In this document: piece after piece, positions 7,685 to 17,174 of the stretch | Layout: each line of letters opens with the position of its first letter | Position numbering within the stretch: position 1 is the stretch's first letter | DNA from: Chara braunii | Lineage: Eukaryota; Streptophyta; Charophyceae; Charales; Characeae | Assembly (NCBI GenBank): GCA_003427395.1 | Contig: BFEA01000581.1 | Coordinates: 365,456-388,921, forward strand | Direction: 5' to 3' | Length of the DNA stretch: 23,466 bases | Position numbers and translations under genes: made by a program | The notes under the pieces: generated by a model | The model's database searches: none | Seen by the model: the letters and a program-made list of their open reading frames with translations, nothing else | What the model was told of the DNA's origin: nothing

Positions 7685-9040
7685 GGCATGATCATGGTGG
7701 TGTGTGTGATGGTTCTTCTACTTTGGACTGCCACTTTTTCAAGACTTTTTGTTTCTCCTAACACATGGTATTACGGCCTTCCTTGAGGAAGACGGAAGGA
7801 AGAAGGAAGAAGGAAGAAGGAGGTGGCTTACCTGGGCTATGGGGGACTGTATCTTCACTCTCCTTGGGAGGCCCCCAGTGGGGGTAACGGAGTGAGGAAG
7901 ACTCAAGAGGGTGCTGCAGGCTACGGTAGGTGGTGGAAGTGGAAGGGCTACGAGAGCTTCGCAATGTCCTTTGAACATCTGGGCTAGGTGTGGATGCTTC
8001 CGCCATAGCCAGAACTTCAACCAAGTAGCGGTAGGACGTGTAGTTGGTCAATCATTATGGTGACTTCTTCTGATGGCGACAGTAAGAGGGAGATTCAGAC
8101 ATTGACTGCGGTTCATTCGTTCATCGTTATTGTTATTATCAATATTGATTAATAAGATGTTGAGGGAGATGTAATCAACTCAGTTCATAGACATACAGCC
8201 GCGGGCTAGGGTTGTCGCTCTCGCTCAAAAAAGCCAGAAACAAGGGCGAAAAGTCGCGTCCCAAGTCTGAGAAATGTCTGAGAGAGGGCCTACGTGAGTT
8301 GGTTGACTCTTGGAGAATCAAGAGTCAGACCCAGCACGGGAAATGCAGGCCCAAAGTCAAAGTCAATCCAGTAGTCAGTCTCGGCCATAGATCATCAGAT
8401 GCACATCAACGATTTTCCACAGGGTATCCAGAAGATTCTAGCCCCGACTGGGAAACGGTACCGCTGCTTCAAAGCTGCATCCAGGCCATCAAGATCTGGC
8501 AAATCTGAACCGTCAACACGGTTCAAGGGGAGACTGGTCCATGCCAGTCAACACTGGGCAATGCTACAGAAGACCAGCCAGGCCGCCGGGGAAGGCATTC
8601 TGCCTTGCGCTGGCTTGAGGCTACCGGTAGTGCTGCTGGAGTGTGATGTTGGCGCCAGATGCTGCTGGAGGGTGCCAGCCTAGAGGGATATTATGCTGGC
8701 GCGGCCATAGCCGCCATAGCTGTAGACAAGGTGATGAGTATTGGTGAGGAGGAGCATCAGGGCTGTGAGACTGATGGGAGACAAGGAAAAGCTTACCTGG
8801 ACTTATCTGGCCTCAACACGTGTGTTCCAAATCTGCTACTTGTCTCCACGAAGGTGAGGAAGTGCTGCACCATCCTCCATATCTTATTGCTGACGTGGAA
8901 GGAGGATAGACACCCTGCAATGATATGCACAGTGATTATGTCAGAGAACGTCGGAGGGGAACGTGCACTGCTGAGGTGGCGATAGGGGAGAAGCCCGAAG
9001 TGCTAGTGGGAAAGGAGAGAGACATACATGTATTATTGGT
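7685..9040. other. Intergenic region without a recognised gene
   Basis: Follows the BTB stop codon. It includes a purine-rich run of GGAAGAA-type units at about 7788-7826. Open frames of up to about 108 residues between 8212 and 8985 have unremarkable composition, overlap each other in different frames, and match no family I know. They could be remnants of a mobile element, but I cannot support that. No canonical AATAAA signal is obvious near the gene end. Confidence 0.45.
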
Positions 9041-9307
9041 TACTATTGGGTCTCTCCTCCACCTCTTCTCTGTCTTTTCTCTCCTCTTTCTCTATCTCTC
9101 ATGCTCTTCTTTGATGAGACGATGCTCCTGAGCTGTGCATATAATCGAAACATGGACTTGTAATTGACTTCCAGGACTTCATGCTCTGCACTGCGTTCCG
9201 ACTTGTATTGCATTGCTGACTCACTGCTCAATGTGACTGGGTTCATTACAGAGATGATGGGGGAGAGAGATGGTGGCAAGTTGCGGGAGGAGTGACATTG
9301 ATTCCAA

Positions 9308-9592
9308 CTCCTCCTCCTCCTCCCCTTCTTCTTCTTCTTTTTCTTCTTCTTCTTCTTCTTCTTCTTCTTCTTCTTCTGCTTCTTCTTCTTCTTCTTCCTC
9401 CTCCTCGTCGTCGTCGTCGTCGTCGTCTTCTTCTGCGTCGCCGTCTTCTTCTTCGTCGCCGTCTTCTTTGTCTTCTTCGTCTTCTTCTTCTTCTTCCTCC
9501 TCCTCCTCCTCCTCCTCCTCCTCCTGCTTCTTCTTCTTCTTCTTCTTCTTCTTCTTCTTCTTCTTCTTCTTCTTCTTCTTCTTCTTCTGTTG
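9308..9592. repeat. Long compound trinucleotide tract (TCC/TTC/TCG)n
   Basis: About 285 bp of CTT/TTC, TCC and TCG triplets, almost all pyrimidine on the plus strand except for the G of the TCG and CTG units. It ends in about 20 TTC units. All frames are open and encode poly-Ser, poly-Leu/Phe or, on the minus strand, poly-Glu/Lys/Arg. None of these is a credible gene. Confidence 0.93.
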
Positions 9593-9778
9593 TCCATTCT
9601 TCTTCCTCCTTTGTCTGTTTCTCTTTTCAATCTCTCTCATGTTAGTTGCAATTGAATGGCATAAATACGCATAATTATTGAACGGCGCTGTCTCTTCTGA
9701 GTTTTGCAGTGTGAGATTTCCAGGATCATAGCACTGTTGTTTGCAACTGTCATGCCTTCTTGCTCTTTCATTCCCTTC

Positions 9779-9942
9779 ATTGGGCCTCACTCCAGTACGC
9801 AACAGTCTACATGCATTTGGAATTTTGGATGCTTTCTGGACCCGATGCATTCAGGATAGTCCAACATTTCGAAAGTATCAGGTCCAGAAACTGTCGAAAT
9901 GCATGTACAGTGTTGTGTACTGGAGCGAGCGAGTCCCATTGT
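9779..9942. repeat. Imperfect inverted repeat (third foldback type)
   Basis: The left half (CATTGGGCCTC, then CTCCAGTACGCAACAG, TACATGCATTT and TTTCTGGACC) is mirrored on the right as its complement (GGTCCAGAAA, AAATGCATGTA, TGTTGTGTACTGGAG, CCCATTG). The arms are about 70-80 bp with gaps and mismatches. The ends do not match the other foldback families here. Confidence 0.65.
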
Positions 9943-10186
9943 ACTTGGGTTTTCAATGTTGTTTGATCCCAGACTTGTCAGTGGAACTGTGGGACATCCA
10001 GTATGCCAGAACTGCATTTGGGTCTGTGCCATAGGTTACCTGACTGTACACCCTGTGCATGGTAAGGTAGACACAGAATGAATCGATGGTCTACGATTGG
10101 TCATTGCTGTTACCCTGCTACACAGACTTTTTTTTTTTTTTCTTTTTTTTTTTAAACACCCCCTCCAGTGCTACCGCCTTCCCCCG

Positions 10187-10265
10187 AACATAAGGCATAT
10201 GCGTTGTAAACGAATACAACGCATACCGTGCGTTGTATTCGTTTACAACGCATATGCGTTATGTT
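10187..10265. repeat. Near-perfect 37-bp hairpin
   Basis: Arms 10187-10223 and 10229-10265 pair at 36 of 37 positions around a 5-nt loop (TACCG). The arm contains CATATGCGTTGTAAACGAAT, then ACAACGCA. It immediately follows the CTACCG-type terminus. It would extrude as a strong cruciform. Confidence 0.9.
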
Positions 10266-10492
10266 AGAGTGAACGAGACCAACTTTGCCTGCACAAGGGG
10301 GTCGGGTCCAGGCTGAGTAGGCTCAGTTCTGGACCACGGCTGGGGGCCTCAGAGCCTTGGCAAAAAGGTCAAAGTAAAGCAGCGATGTGCCTTTCCATGT
10401 TCTGGGTCGAGTTTCATTTCCTTCCCCTACTTGGGCCCTTGCTCCACTCCTCAGCAAATGTGCAAAATGCGAATGAATCTTCCGCTAGACCG

Positions 10493-10697
10493 TGGACAAA
10501 TACAACCCCTTTCTTTTTTGTCTCGGTGACCTCGGTAGTGCAGCGAGACCTTGGTGAGTGGCTTTCTTATTTTTCCACTTTCTTGGCCGTGCCAGATTCT
10601 TGGCTGTCAGAAGCGCCTTCGCACACGGAGAGAGAGAGCCCTATAGTGCTTGTCAGTGACCTGGAGGGCAGTTTCTTGCCTGAAGAAGAGCATAGGG

Positions 10698-10742
<45 letters not shown>

Positions 10743-11017
10743 GGCAGTTATCTGTGATTACGGGCCTGCACGGGCCTGTCCCGTTCACCAGGGCAAGAAC
10801 GGAGCACGCGTTGACGTTTGGGAAAAGAAAGGTTNTGGACAAATACAACCCCTTTCTTTTTTGTCTCGGTGACCTCGGTAGTGCAGCGAGACCTTGGTGA
10901 GTGGCTTTCTTATTTTTCCACTTTCTTGGCCGTGCCAGATTCTTGGCTGTCAGAAGCGCCTTCGCACACGGAGAGAGAGAGCCCTATAGTGCTTGTCAGT
11001 GACCTGGAGGGCAGTTT

Positions 11018-11082
<65 letters not shown>

Positions 11083-11180
11083 ATGGGCGTCGGGCAGTGA
11101 TCTGTGATTACGGGCCTGCACAGGCCTGCACGGGCCTGCACGGGCCTGTCCCGTTCACCAGGGCAAAAACTGAGCAGGCA
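10493..11180. repeat. Direct duplication of a ~340-bp segment with GA microsatellite
   Basis: Copy 1 starts at 10493 and copy 2 at 10836, immediately after an n at 10835; the offset is 343 bp. The first 186 bp (10493-10678 / 10836-11021) appear identical. After that come GA tracts of different length (10701-10740 and 11021-11081), and a following part that is similar but differs by indels and substitutions (extra GCACGGGCCT units in copy 2). Frames through it are not credible genes. Confidence 0.9.
10835..10835. other. Ambiguous base (N) at a duplication junction
   Basis: A single n lies exactly between copy 1 and copy 2 of the 343-bp direct repeat. This is what two overlapping contigs or haplotypes placed end to end would look like. 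Confidence 0.9.
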
Positions 11181-11399
11181 TTAACCTTGGGAAAGAAAAA
11201 AAGGTTATATTCGAATACAACAATTTTCTCTTTGTGAAATTCAAAAATAACGCATATGCGTATTATTTGAATAGAATGCATATGCATTATATTTGAAGTG
11301 CCCTTGTATTCGAAGAAAAGGGTCTAACTTTTCAAAAAGCCGTTTTTTTGGAAAACTCGAATACAACGCATATATGTTCTGTTCGGGGGAAGACGGTAG

Positions 11400-11898
11400 T
11401 GGTGCTGGTAATGGCAGACACCGCTAGCACCGAGGGAGAGGCTCCATCTACTGGTGGGAAGCATCACCTGCTGGAAAGCAGGTCCAGCGTCCCTCATATA
11501 CAGAATGAAAATAGAGGTACACCTGCCAGCATTGATTACTCTGGGATCCAGAGGATTGCTGAGCAGGGTATATAGAAAAACAGGGGAGGGAACCTCTTCG
11601 CCCCATGCCGGGCGCCGGATATCTGCTGCTATAAACTAGTTCCTCCTCCCCCCTTTGACTGTGTGCGTCGTGAGGACAGTGAGAAGGGCTATACTCGTTT
11701 GAGGCCGAATAAGGTAGTGAATGAAGGATGGAAGGAGGGCTGGGGAGGAAACCATGACAGGTTTCAGATGGCAAGGCAAAATTTCCGGGAATCATGGCCA
11801 CAGTCGCCCAAATGACGCAGCTTGTTTGCCAACACCTTTGCAATCTACCTGCTGCTGTCCTGCTTACTCCGCTCCATACCATTGCATGTCCACCATAG
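11400..11898. other. Likely 3' flank/UTR of the LINE remnant
   Basis: Lies between the foldback terminus at 11399 and the end of the LINE frame. Open frames here lack domains. I read it as possible 3' untranslated LINE sequence, without firm evidence. Confidence 0.3.
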
Positions 11899-12663
11899 CT
11901 AGTTGGTGGGGCGGAAAAGGATCGGGAAAATTCGAGGGTGGCCGTAGTGGGATTCCTTGACCCACTGTGTCCAATCTCTGAAGCAGATCTGATAGTCCTT
12001 CTTGATCGTCTCCCGGTTGCCATCCTGAGTGCCTTCATTGCCTTCCTGGGCGCGACTGCCATCCCACTTGATGAAGGCGATTCGGCCCCCATTCTCGCCA
12101 CCCAGCCAGTCCCCTGAGAATTGTTGGATTGTTTGTTTTACATCTTTCTGTGTTTGAAACAGATCCAGCTGATTTTTTACTTTCTGCCATTGTGCCATAA
12201 GTTCTTGGTGTATACATTGTTTAATCATGTCTGTCATTTCCTCCCCGGCTATGCGGACCTCTTCCACGACGTGTATACACCGTCTCCTCGAGATGGCCCA
12301 CATGACGGTCCTCCTCCCTATCTTAAACATATTGTTTTCAAAGGTGCTACGCGAGGGGGAGGTCCATGCCTCACTTAGTATCGCCCTCCAGTCCCATGGC
12401 CAGGTCGATCCAATGTCCAGCAGGTTCCAGATTCCGTCCCATCATCGCCATGTTAGGACAGCCCCCGGACATTGCAAGAATATGTGTTCTATGGTTTTCG
12501 GGATCTTGCGGGAGGGGAACGTCGTGTGGCACAACTTGCACCATGGGAGCGCCAGTCCTTTCTGTTCCAGGTACGTGTGATCTATTAGCCAGTCATTGGT
12601 GGGGAGGCAGGGGTGTTCTATCAGACTACGACAGACTGTATGTACATTGGTCATGGCAGACAT
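11899..12663 (-). pseudogene. LINE (non-LTR retrotransposon) ORF2 C-terminal remnant
   Basis: One minus-strand frame runs from 12663 to a stop at 11899 with a single in-frame TGA (12442-12444). Near its start it encodes CKLC (12529-12540), then TIEHIFLQC ending at the Cys codon 12469-12471. This is the C-x2-C...H-x4-C zinc-binding motif found after the reverse transcriptase in many plant LINEs. Downstream come a basic/amphipathic stretch and a conserved-looking tail (GRIAFIKWDG, FRDWTQWVKESHYG). No RT domain is visible upstream: the frame breaks at about 12665, and the preceding open frame to 12982 is not clearly related. This is a 5'-truncated dead copy. Confidence 0.7.
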
Positions 12664-13103
12664 TGATATTATTTAGCTTAGGCTACAACATTTGGCGTGT
12701 GTACATTTTGATCATGGCTTTCTGAGTGCCTGTGGCTTGCTGGGTTATAGAAGGCTGATGTAGTACCCTTCTTTTCACTTTGGGCGAACGGTCTGAGACT
12801 CTTGGGAATGGCTTAGTCCCAAGTGCACCGACCATTACGGTGCCGTTGATAAACCTGAATAATGTGAGGGACGTTGGGCCCTTTTCCCAACACTGTAGTC
12901 CTAGACTCCCTTTTTTGGGGGGGAAACTATGGCGCAAGGGTGTTGAGTTTGAAAATGCACTGGAGGCACGATTTTCGCACATGTTGTGCGAAAACGCAAA
13001 AAATGGTGGATGTATACAACCTAGTTTTAGGGTCCAGTGACTGCAGCGTGCCTCTAGCTGCCCTGTCCTAGAGCCAGGGCTATCTGGCTATTTTACCTGT
13101 TCA

Positions 13104-13464
13104 GCCTGTGGGACCAGGCCGTGGTCTGACCCCACAGGCCATGTGCTCATTCAGTCTAATCTTGTCTTGCCCGGTATCACTGTCGGTACCAGTCCATTCC
13201 AGTCCAATTTAGTCAGTTTTCTGGGGGTACACCCCAACTGCAGTGTGTTTCAGCCTCATTCTTCACTTGCACAATATTTCACCCCAGCTGTAGTCAGTTT
13301 CAACCTCATTCTTCACTTGCACAGTTTGGAGTACGAACGTGTTACGTCTGCGTTGGAGATGCGCTGTTGCGTCCATTTTCGTCTTCATCTCCCTCATCCT
13401 CATCCCTTCGTCTTGATCCTGACAGACCACCATCCCGGCGGGTCTGTCACACTGGTATCAGAGC
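13104..13464 (+). mobile_element. 3' end of an LTR plus primer-binding site
   Basis: TGGTATCAGAGC at 13453-13464 is complementary to the 3' end of initiator tRNA-Met, the usual primer for plant LTR-retrotransposon reverse transcription. It follows GGTCTGTCACAC, so an LTR ending in CA at about 13449-13451 fits. Upstream are a hairpin (13104-13112 / 13131-13139), two 50-bp tandem copies (13231-13280 / 13281-13330) and a TGACAGACC / GGTCTGTCA inverted repeat (13420-13428 / 13441-13449). The LTR start is not determined. No gag follows, so this is a truncated element. Confidence 0.6.
13231..13330. repeat. 50-bp tandem repeat within the putative LTR
   Basis: Two copies, each beginning ACCCCAACTG / ACCCCAGCTG and ending CCTCATTCTTCACTTGCACA, offset by exactly 50 bp. 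Repeated upstream blocks are common in LTR promoter regions, but a regulatory role is inference. Confidence 0.85.
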
Positions 13465-13949
13465 GGGAACTGTCCCCGCTCCCACCCAACCCACCCCGCA
13501 AGTGCGGGAACAATGGTGTAATCCGATAGCGGGATTTTGGGTCATTTTTGGAGTAATAAACATGAAAACAGCGGAAAAAGGTGCAATGTTGAGAGAGCGA
13601 CATGTGGCAAAAAAGGAAAGCACCATTACAGCACATGTGCGCAAGCGCTAAAGGCCAAGGTCGCCACGCGCCCACGCTACGCCGGCCCGCCTTGGGATTA
13701 TATATATCAAGATTCAGGATGCATGTTGCTTCCAGCCATGCGATTGTGTGGCCAGTGGCTTAACACACTGGCCAAACTTTGTACATGTTCTGGTAGTATG
13801 ACACTTTGGTGTTGAAAAGTGTCACACCAGCTATTTAAACCCAACCCCCCTATTGTGGAGTGGCGAGCAACGGCCAACATGACAACAGTGGGTGGGTTGC
13901 GCTACAGTGGAATCTGGGTGGCTGATCAAGATTTCAACACACCTATCCA
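13465..13949. other. Non-coding; two adjacent hairpins
   Basis: Holds two small perfect stems: GGCCAGTG/CACTGGCC (13750-13757 / 13766-13773) and TGACACTTT/AAAGTGTCA (13799-13807 / 13816-13824). Otherwise I see no gene. A short G-rich segment and a TATATATA word (around 13701) have no evident partner. Confidence 0.5.
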
Positions 13950-14035
13950 GTTGATGTAGCTCAGTGGTTAGAGCATCGGTTAGAAATGCTCATTGCGGTA
14001 TGAGGTTGTGGGTTCAAATCCGCAGCCTTGTGCAT
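13950..14035 (+). mobile_element. tRNA-derived (SINE-like) head
   Basis: TGTAGCTCAGTGGTTAGAGC is a near-ideal pol III A box with a perfect D stem (GCTC...GAGC), and GTGGGTTCAAATCC about 35 bp later is a good B box. The anticodon arm and acceptor stem cannot be folded as a normal tRNA (a CTCAT/ATGAG hairpin sits in between), so this is tRNA-derived and not a functional tRNA. The SINE body and tail are not delimited. Confidence 0.55.
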
Positions 14036-14254
14036 GGACACCGGCAAGGCGTTAGAATGACGCACGTCTGGACACACGCCCCTTGGGATGACGCAGGTTA
14101 GCTATTACAGACACTGCCTACGCACCACCGAAGGGTTGTTCATGGTGTTGTATGTTGGTCCTGAGTTTCACATGGGTTGCTTGGGGGTGTTGGTCTTGGG
14201 TGTTCTGTTGATCTCCCCAGTCTGGCATATCACACGTTCGTGTCATTTCCGCTA

Positions 14255-14318
14255 GTCGTTCATATGGTAGAGTCATTAGATTACACGTTACAAGGTCACG
14301 GGTTCGAGCTTGGTTCGG
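14255..14318 (+). mobile_element. Second, more diverged tRNA-derived segment
   Basis: TCGTTCATATGGTAGAGTC resembles an A box and GGTCACGGGTTCGAGC a B box, at tRNA-like spacing. The anticodon region (around GATTACACG) vaguely resembles tRNA-Val but does not fold. It lies about 300 bp after the first tRNA-like head, so the two may be parts of one composite SINE or two insertions. Confidence 0.4.
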
Positions 14319-14362
14319 ACCTTGGGGGGGTCCTTGTCCATCTTACCCCGTTCTTTCTTCGA

Positions 14363-14590
14363 TATACACACATGATGTTGCCTATACATCTTGATACATT
14401 GATTCACAGAGCACACACAACCTTCGGGCATATATACACAACTTGCGAATTATACATGGTCTACGGGCTACATACACAAGTTTCCACATATGGTGCTGTC
14501 TGCACATCTTGATACACAGATACACGAAGCATAGAGTCTTCGGATACACACATAGATTACGAACTACACAACTATCAGACTGGGGGGGTC
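14363..14590. repeat. Imperfect ~118-bp direct repeat
   Basis: CATCTTGATACA occurs at 14387 and again at 14505, with similar surroundings (cATATGGTGcTGtCT / CATGATGTTGCCT before, CTTCGG-type and TACACAC-type words after). The copies are considerably diverged. Confidence 0.55.
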
Positions 14591-15156
14591 TGGTCACTGG
14601 TGGGGTCTAGTATCTGCAGTAGGGACAGGTATGGGCCACCAGAGTTCCTACTGATATTCGATTAGAACTGTCTAGTGACTATATATAAGGCTTAGACCTT
14701 GGGGTAAGGTTAGGGGTATAAGTTGCTCAGGCCAGTCCGAGTTCCTCCTGGCCTTGGGTAAGCTAGGGGAAGGACGGTAAGACTGCTTCAATGGGTGCTA
14801 CCTTGTCTGAAACCTAGGGCCCAGAGTCTCTAGGGGCCTGTAGTAGATTGTTTGGGCCTAGCATCCGGAGTTTCCGTTCGACAAGGCTCGTCCGATTCCG
14901 CTTCCACCAGGGCTGGGCAACCTATCAGCACTGGTGCCTATAACTGTTGTCCGGTCCCAGTTACCTGCCCATTGGTAGGGTAATGGTCCTGAGTGCTGGT
15001 CACACTGAGGTAGGATAGTGGGATAGGGGGTGCCCTGGGAGTATTAACGTGAGAATGGGATGGGGGGTGGTCTCATATTCCTGGATACCCACAGCCTACT
15101 GCTCCGGGTGATCACGGTGTACTCAGTGACTGACCTCAATAACACCCTGGACTTGT
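14591..15156. other. No recognised feature
   Basis: Mixed sequence with no long frame. A TATATATAAGG word around 14681 could be a TATA box, but nothing downstream supports a gene. Confidence 0.4.
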
Positions 15157-15272
15157 AAAAAAAAAAAAAAAAAAAAAACTCAACACACCAGATGATGATG
15201 ATGATTATGATTATTTTCTTTACTGCTGCAACGGCAGTTTGGCAGCAGTGAAGACCCCCTTGGCTAGGGGGT
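15157..15272. repeat. Poly-A run, GAT microsatellite and small hairpin
   Basis: A run of 22 A at 15157-15178 could be the tail of a retrotransposed copy. It is followed by a short GAT/GATTAT repeat (15191-15214) and a 7-bp hairpin ACCCCCT/AGGGGGT (15254-15260 / 15266-15272). Confidence 0.6.
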
Positions 15273-15451
15273 TCCGCGACAGTGCAATCACGGTGGTTGA
15301 TCAAGATCTCAGCCAACCCTATATTATATTTATTATTATTTTTTTGCTGCAGCAGCAGGCTGCCAGCACCTTGAAGGCCAAGATCTTGTGGATCTTGGTC
15401 ATCTTGTTTGCTCTTGGCCACCCAGGAGCTTGGTATAAACTACCTACTCAC

Positions 15452-15690
15452 TAACCTACTCTCCCCCAACCCCTTTTCTTTCCCCTCCTCCCATCATCTA
15501 ATCATCTTTTCTACCTCTACCACTACTCCCTCATCCTCCCTCACTCTTCTCTCTTCTTGTACCTACTTCTCTCCTCTCCTTCCCACTGTTCTCTCATACC
15601 CCTCCCTCTTCACTCATTTTCCACCATTTTTTTCTCCCCTCACCTCCTTACTCACTCTCTTCCACTAATCTTCCCTTCTCTTCTCCACCT
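15452..15690. repeat. Pyrimidine-rich strand tract
   Basis: About 240 bp that are overwhelmingly C and T on the plus strand (CTCCC, TCTCTTC, CCTCC words), with scattered A and very few G. Open frames give Ser/Pro/Leu/Phe-rich peptides by composition only. Confidence 0.7.
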
Positions 15691-16013
15691 AACAAGCTAT
15701 TCGTGCAAAGTAAACATTTCGTGAAAATTGGACTGAGTCAAAAACTACAAGATTAATTTTAAAAAAACTATATTTTTTTCATTTCTGGAACCGAGGTTCC
15801 ATTCGCAATCACCAAGTTTTTTTAGAAGACTAGTATTTTGTAAATCATAAAAAAATGGAGTCAAGAAGATAAACAACAAAACTAATTTAGAGAATACCTT
15901 AAAGCTTACGGTTTGTTTGAACGCATGCACCACGACCAACAAGTGCAGGGAGAGCGATATGGGTCCCCCCGGACTCCCATCTTGAGGTGTTGTATTGGGA
16001 AAGAAACACGAAG
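15691..16013. other. A/T-rich spacer before the LINE fragment
   Basis: Non-coding A/T-rich sequence. The last ~50 bp may already belong to the LINE remnant that follows, but I cannot translate a convincing motif there. Confidence 0.4.
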
Positions 16014-16433
16014 GAGGGTCGTTGGGTTTCTGTGCTGGCGGCGCTGAAACTATAGATTATTTGCATCTTCTGCACCTATGCCCCGAATGCCGCGACGGAG
16101 CGTGACGAATTCTTCTGGAAAATTCATACCAAAATGTCACAAGGCATCCCCATCGTGCTCATATGTGATTTTAATGCAGCCCCCGATAGGTGGCTAGATC
16201 GCTGGCAGGTCTTCCCTTCCACCATGCGTCAGACGGAAGAAGATGAGGGCATGCTCAATCGATTGTGTAGCTTTCTTTCCCTGTTTGACACATTCCGCTG
16301 TTCCTTTCCTACAGAACGAACGTTCATATGCATCCGCAACAATGATCCGACTAGACTCTCCAAGTCAAGGATTGATCTGATATGGACGCTCTCACAATTC
16401 CACTTGCATTTATGGGGTCTAGCCAACCTTTAG
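16014..16433 (+). pseudogene. LINE endonuclease (EEP-type) remnant
   Basis: The plus frame translates as EGRWVSVLAALKL, a TAG stop at 16053-16055, then IICIFCTYAPNAATERDEFF, and from 16134 PIVLICDFNAAPDRWLD. It ends near SRIDLIWTLSQ. YAPN, the GDFN-like box (here CDFN) and SRIDxI are hallmark blocks of apurinic-like LINE endonucleases, in the right order. The Gly of GDFN is replaced by Cys. The domain's N-terminal Glu block and any reverse transcriptase are absent. This is a dead fragment on the opposite strand from the LINE piece at 11899-12663. Confidence 0.75.
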
Positions 16434-17174
16434 GCTTCCCTCTTTTCTTACTAAACCACACAAAAGTCACAACCTTGATTGTGACATCCACCTCCATCAT
16501 TACTCAAATCTTTTCCAAATCACCATACAACAATATTCCTTCAAAACAAGAGGTGCACCCTCTTCCATTGTACTTAAAGCTTCATCTGTTTTTTTATGAC
16601 AGGTATGCCCAAGTACAATGGAAGACTTGGCAACTTGAATAATCTCACAACATGCATACATCACAAGAATTATCTGCATTAGGACAAAACTCACAAAAAT
16701 GAGAGTAATTATGACAATAATGTCTTAAATCCACACATTTATATGCAATTTGACTTTGTAGACAAGCAAAAACTTTTGTCTATACAAAAAATCAAAATAT
16801 CGTACAAGGTAAAAAAATGTTAAGGTGTCCTCAGATCAATATAAAAAAGTCACTGTAGCTGTCACACTGCTCACACGCAAGTCTCATACTCCAAACTCTA
16901 ACTAGTGGAACTGATGAGATATATACAGGTAGTATCTGAACACTCCACAATACACAAAAGAAGAAGCAAAAAAATAGTAATCTTCTCTTTAAGTGTAACT
17001 GCTATATACACATAAGACTGAAAATCCTCTATGACTATTCACTCATATCACTGATGTACATAGGTCTGATCCAATCCTCCATGTGTTATTCTATATACAA
17101 CTAGCCGTCAAGATTGAGCTCGAAGTTTTCTGCTTATTTGAAATCTGGGTCTTTCCGGACCCTATGATTAAATC
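16434..17174. other. No recognised feature
   Basis: A/T-rich, low gene-likelihood sequence between the LINE fragment and the gag pseudogene. It could include the 3' untranslated part or LTR of the minus-strand retroelement, but I found no paired LTR. Confidence 0.4.

Larger units (their letters stand above)
10171..11399. mobile_element. Probable 1.23-kb member of the CTACCG family with internal cargo
   Basis: The left end at 10171 reads CTACCGCCTTCCCCCGAACA followed by CATATGCGTTGTAAACGA. The right end at 11357-11399 is the complement of CTACCGTCTTCCCCCGAACA followed by CATATATGCGTTGTATTCGA. These make inverted termini of about 43 bp. The interior holds a hairpin (10187-10265), two direct copies of a ~340-bp segment with GA tracts, and a cluster of GCATATGC palindromes near the right end (11250-11290). 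No transposase frame is visible. Alternatively, two separate short elements each lost one end. Confidence 0.6.

Noticed and set aside
8212-8985. Three overlapping frames of about 100 residues as a possible gene
   Set aside because: They are in different frames, have no recognisable domain and no splice signals I can defend.
9043-9850. Open frames of about 200 residues rich in Glu, Lys or Arg, and poly-Ser on the other strand
   Set aside because: All come from the trinucleotide tract at 9308-9592, which lacks stop codons in every frame.
10385-11237. Two similar frames of 171 and 139 residues with Arg/Glu repeats
   Set aside because: They are duplicated because the DNA is duplicated, run through GA microsatellites and one crosses the n. 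No family is recognised.
13950-14035. Functional tRNA gene
   Set aside because: The D arm and B box are good, but the acceptor and anticodon stems do not pair, so I call it SINE-like.
14681-14691. TATA box promoter
   Set aside because: A TATATATAAGG word alone, with no gene or LTR that can be shown downstream.
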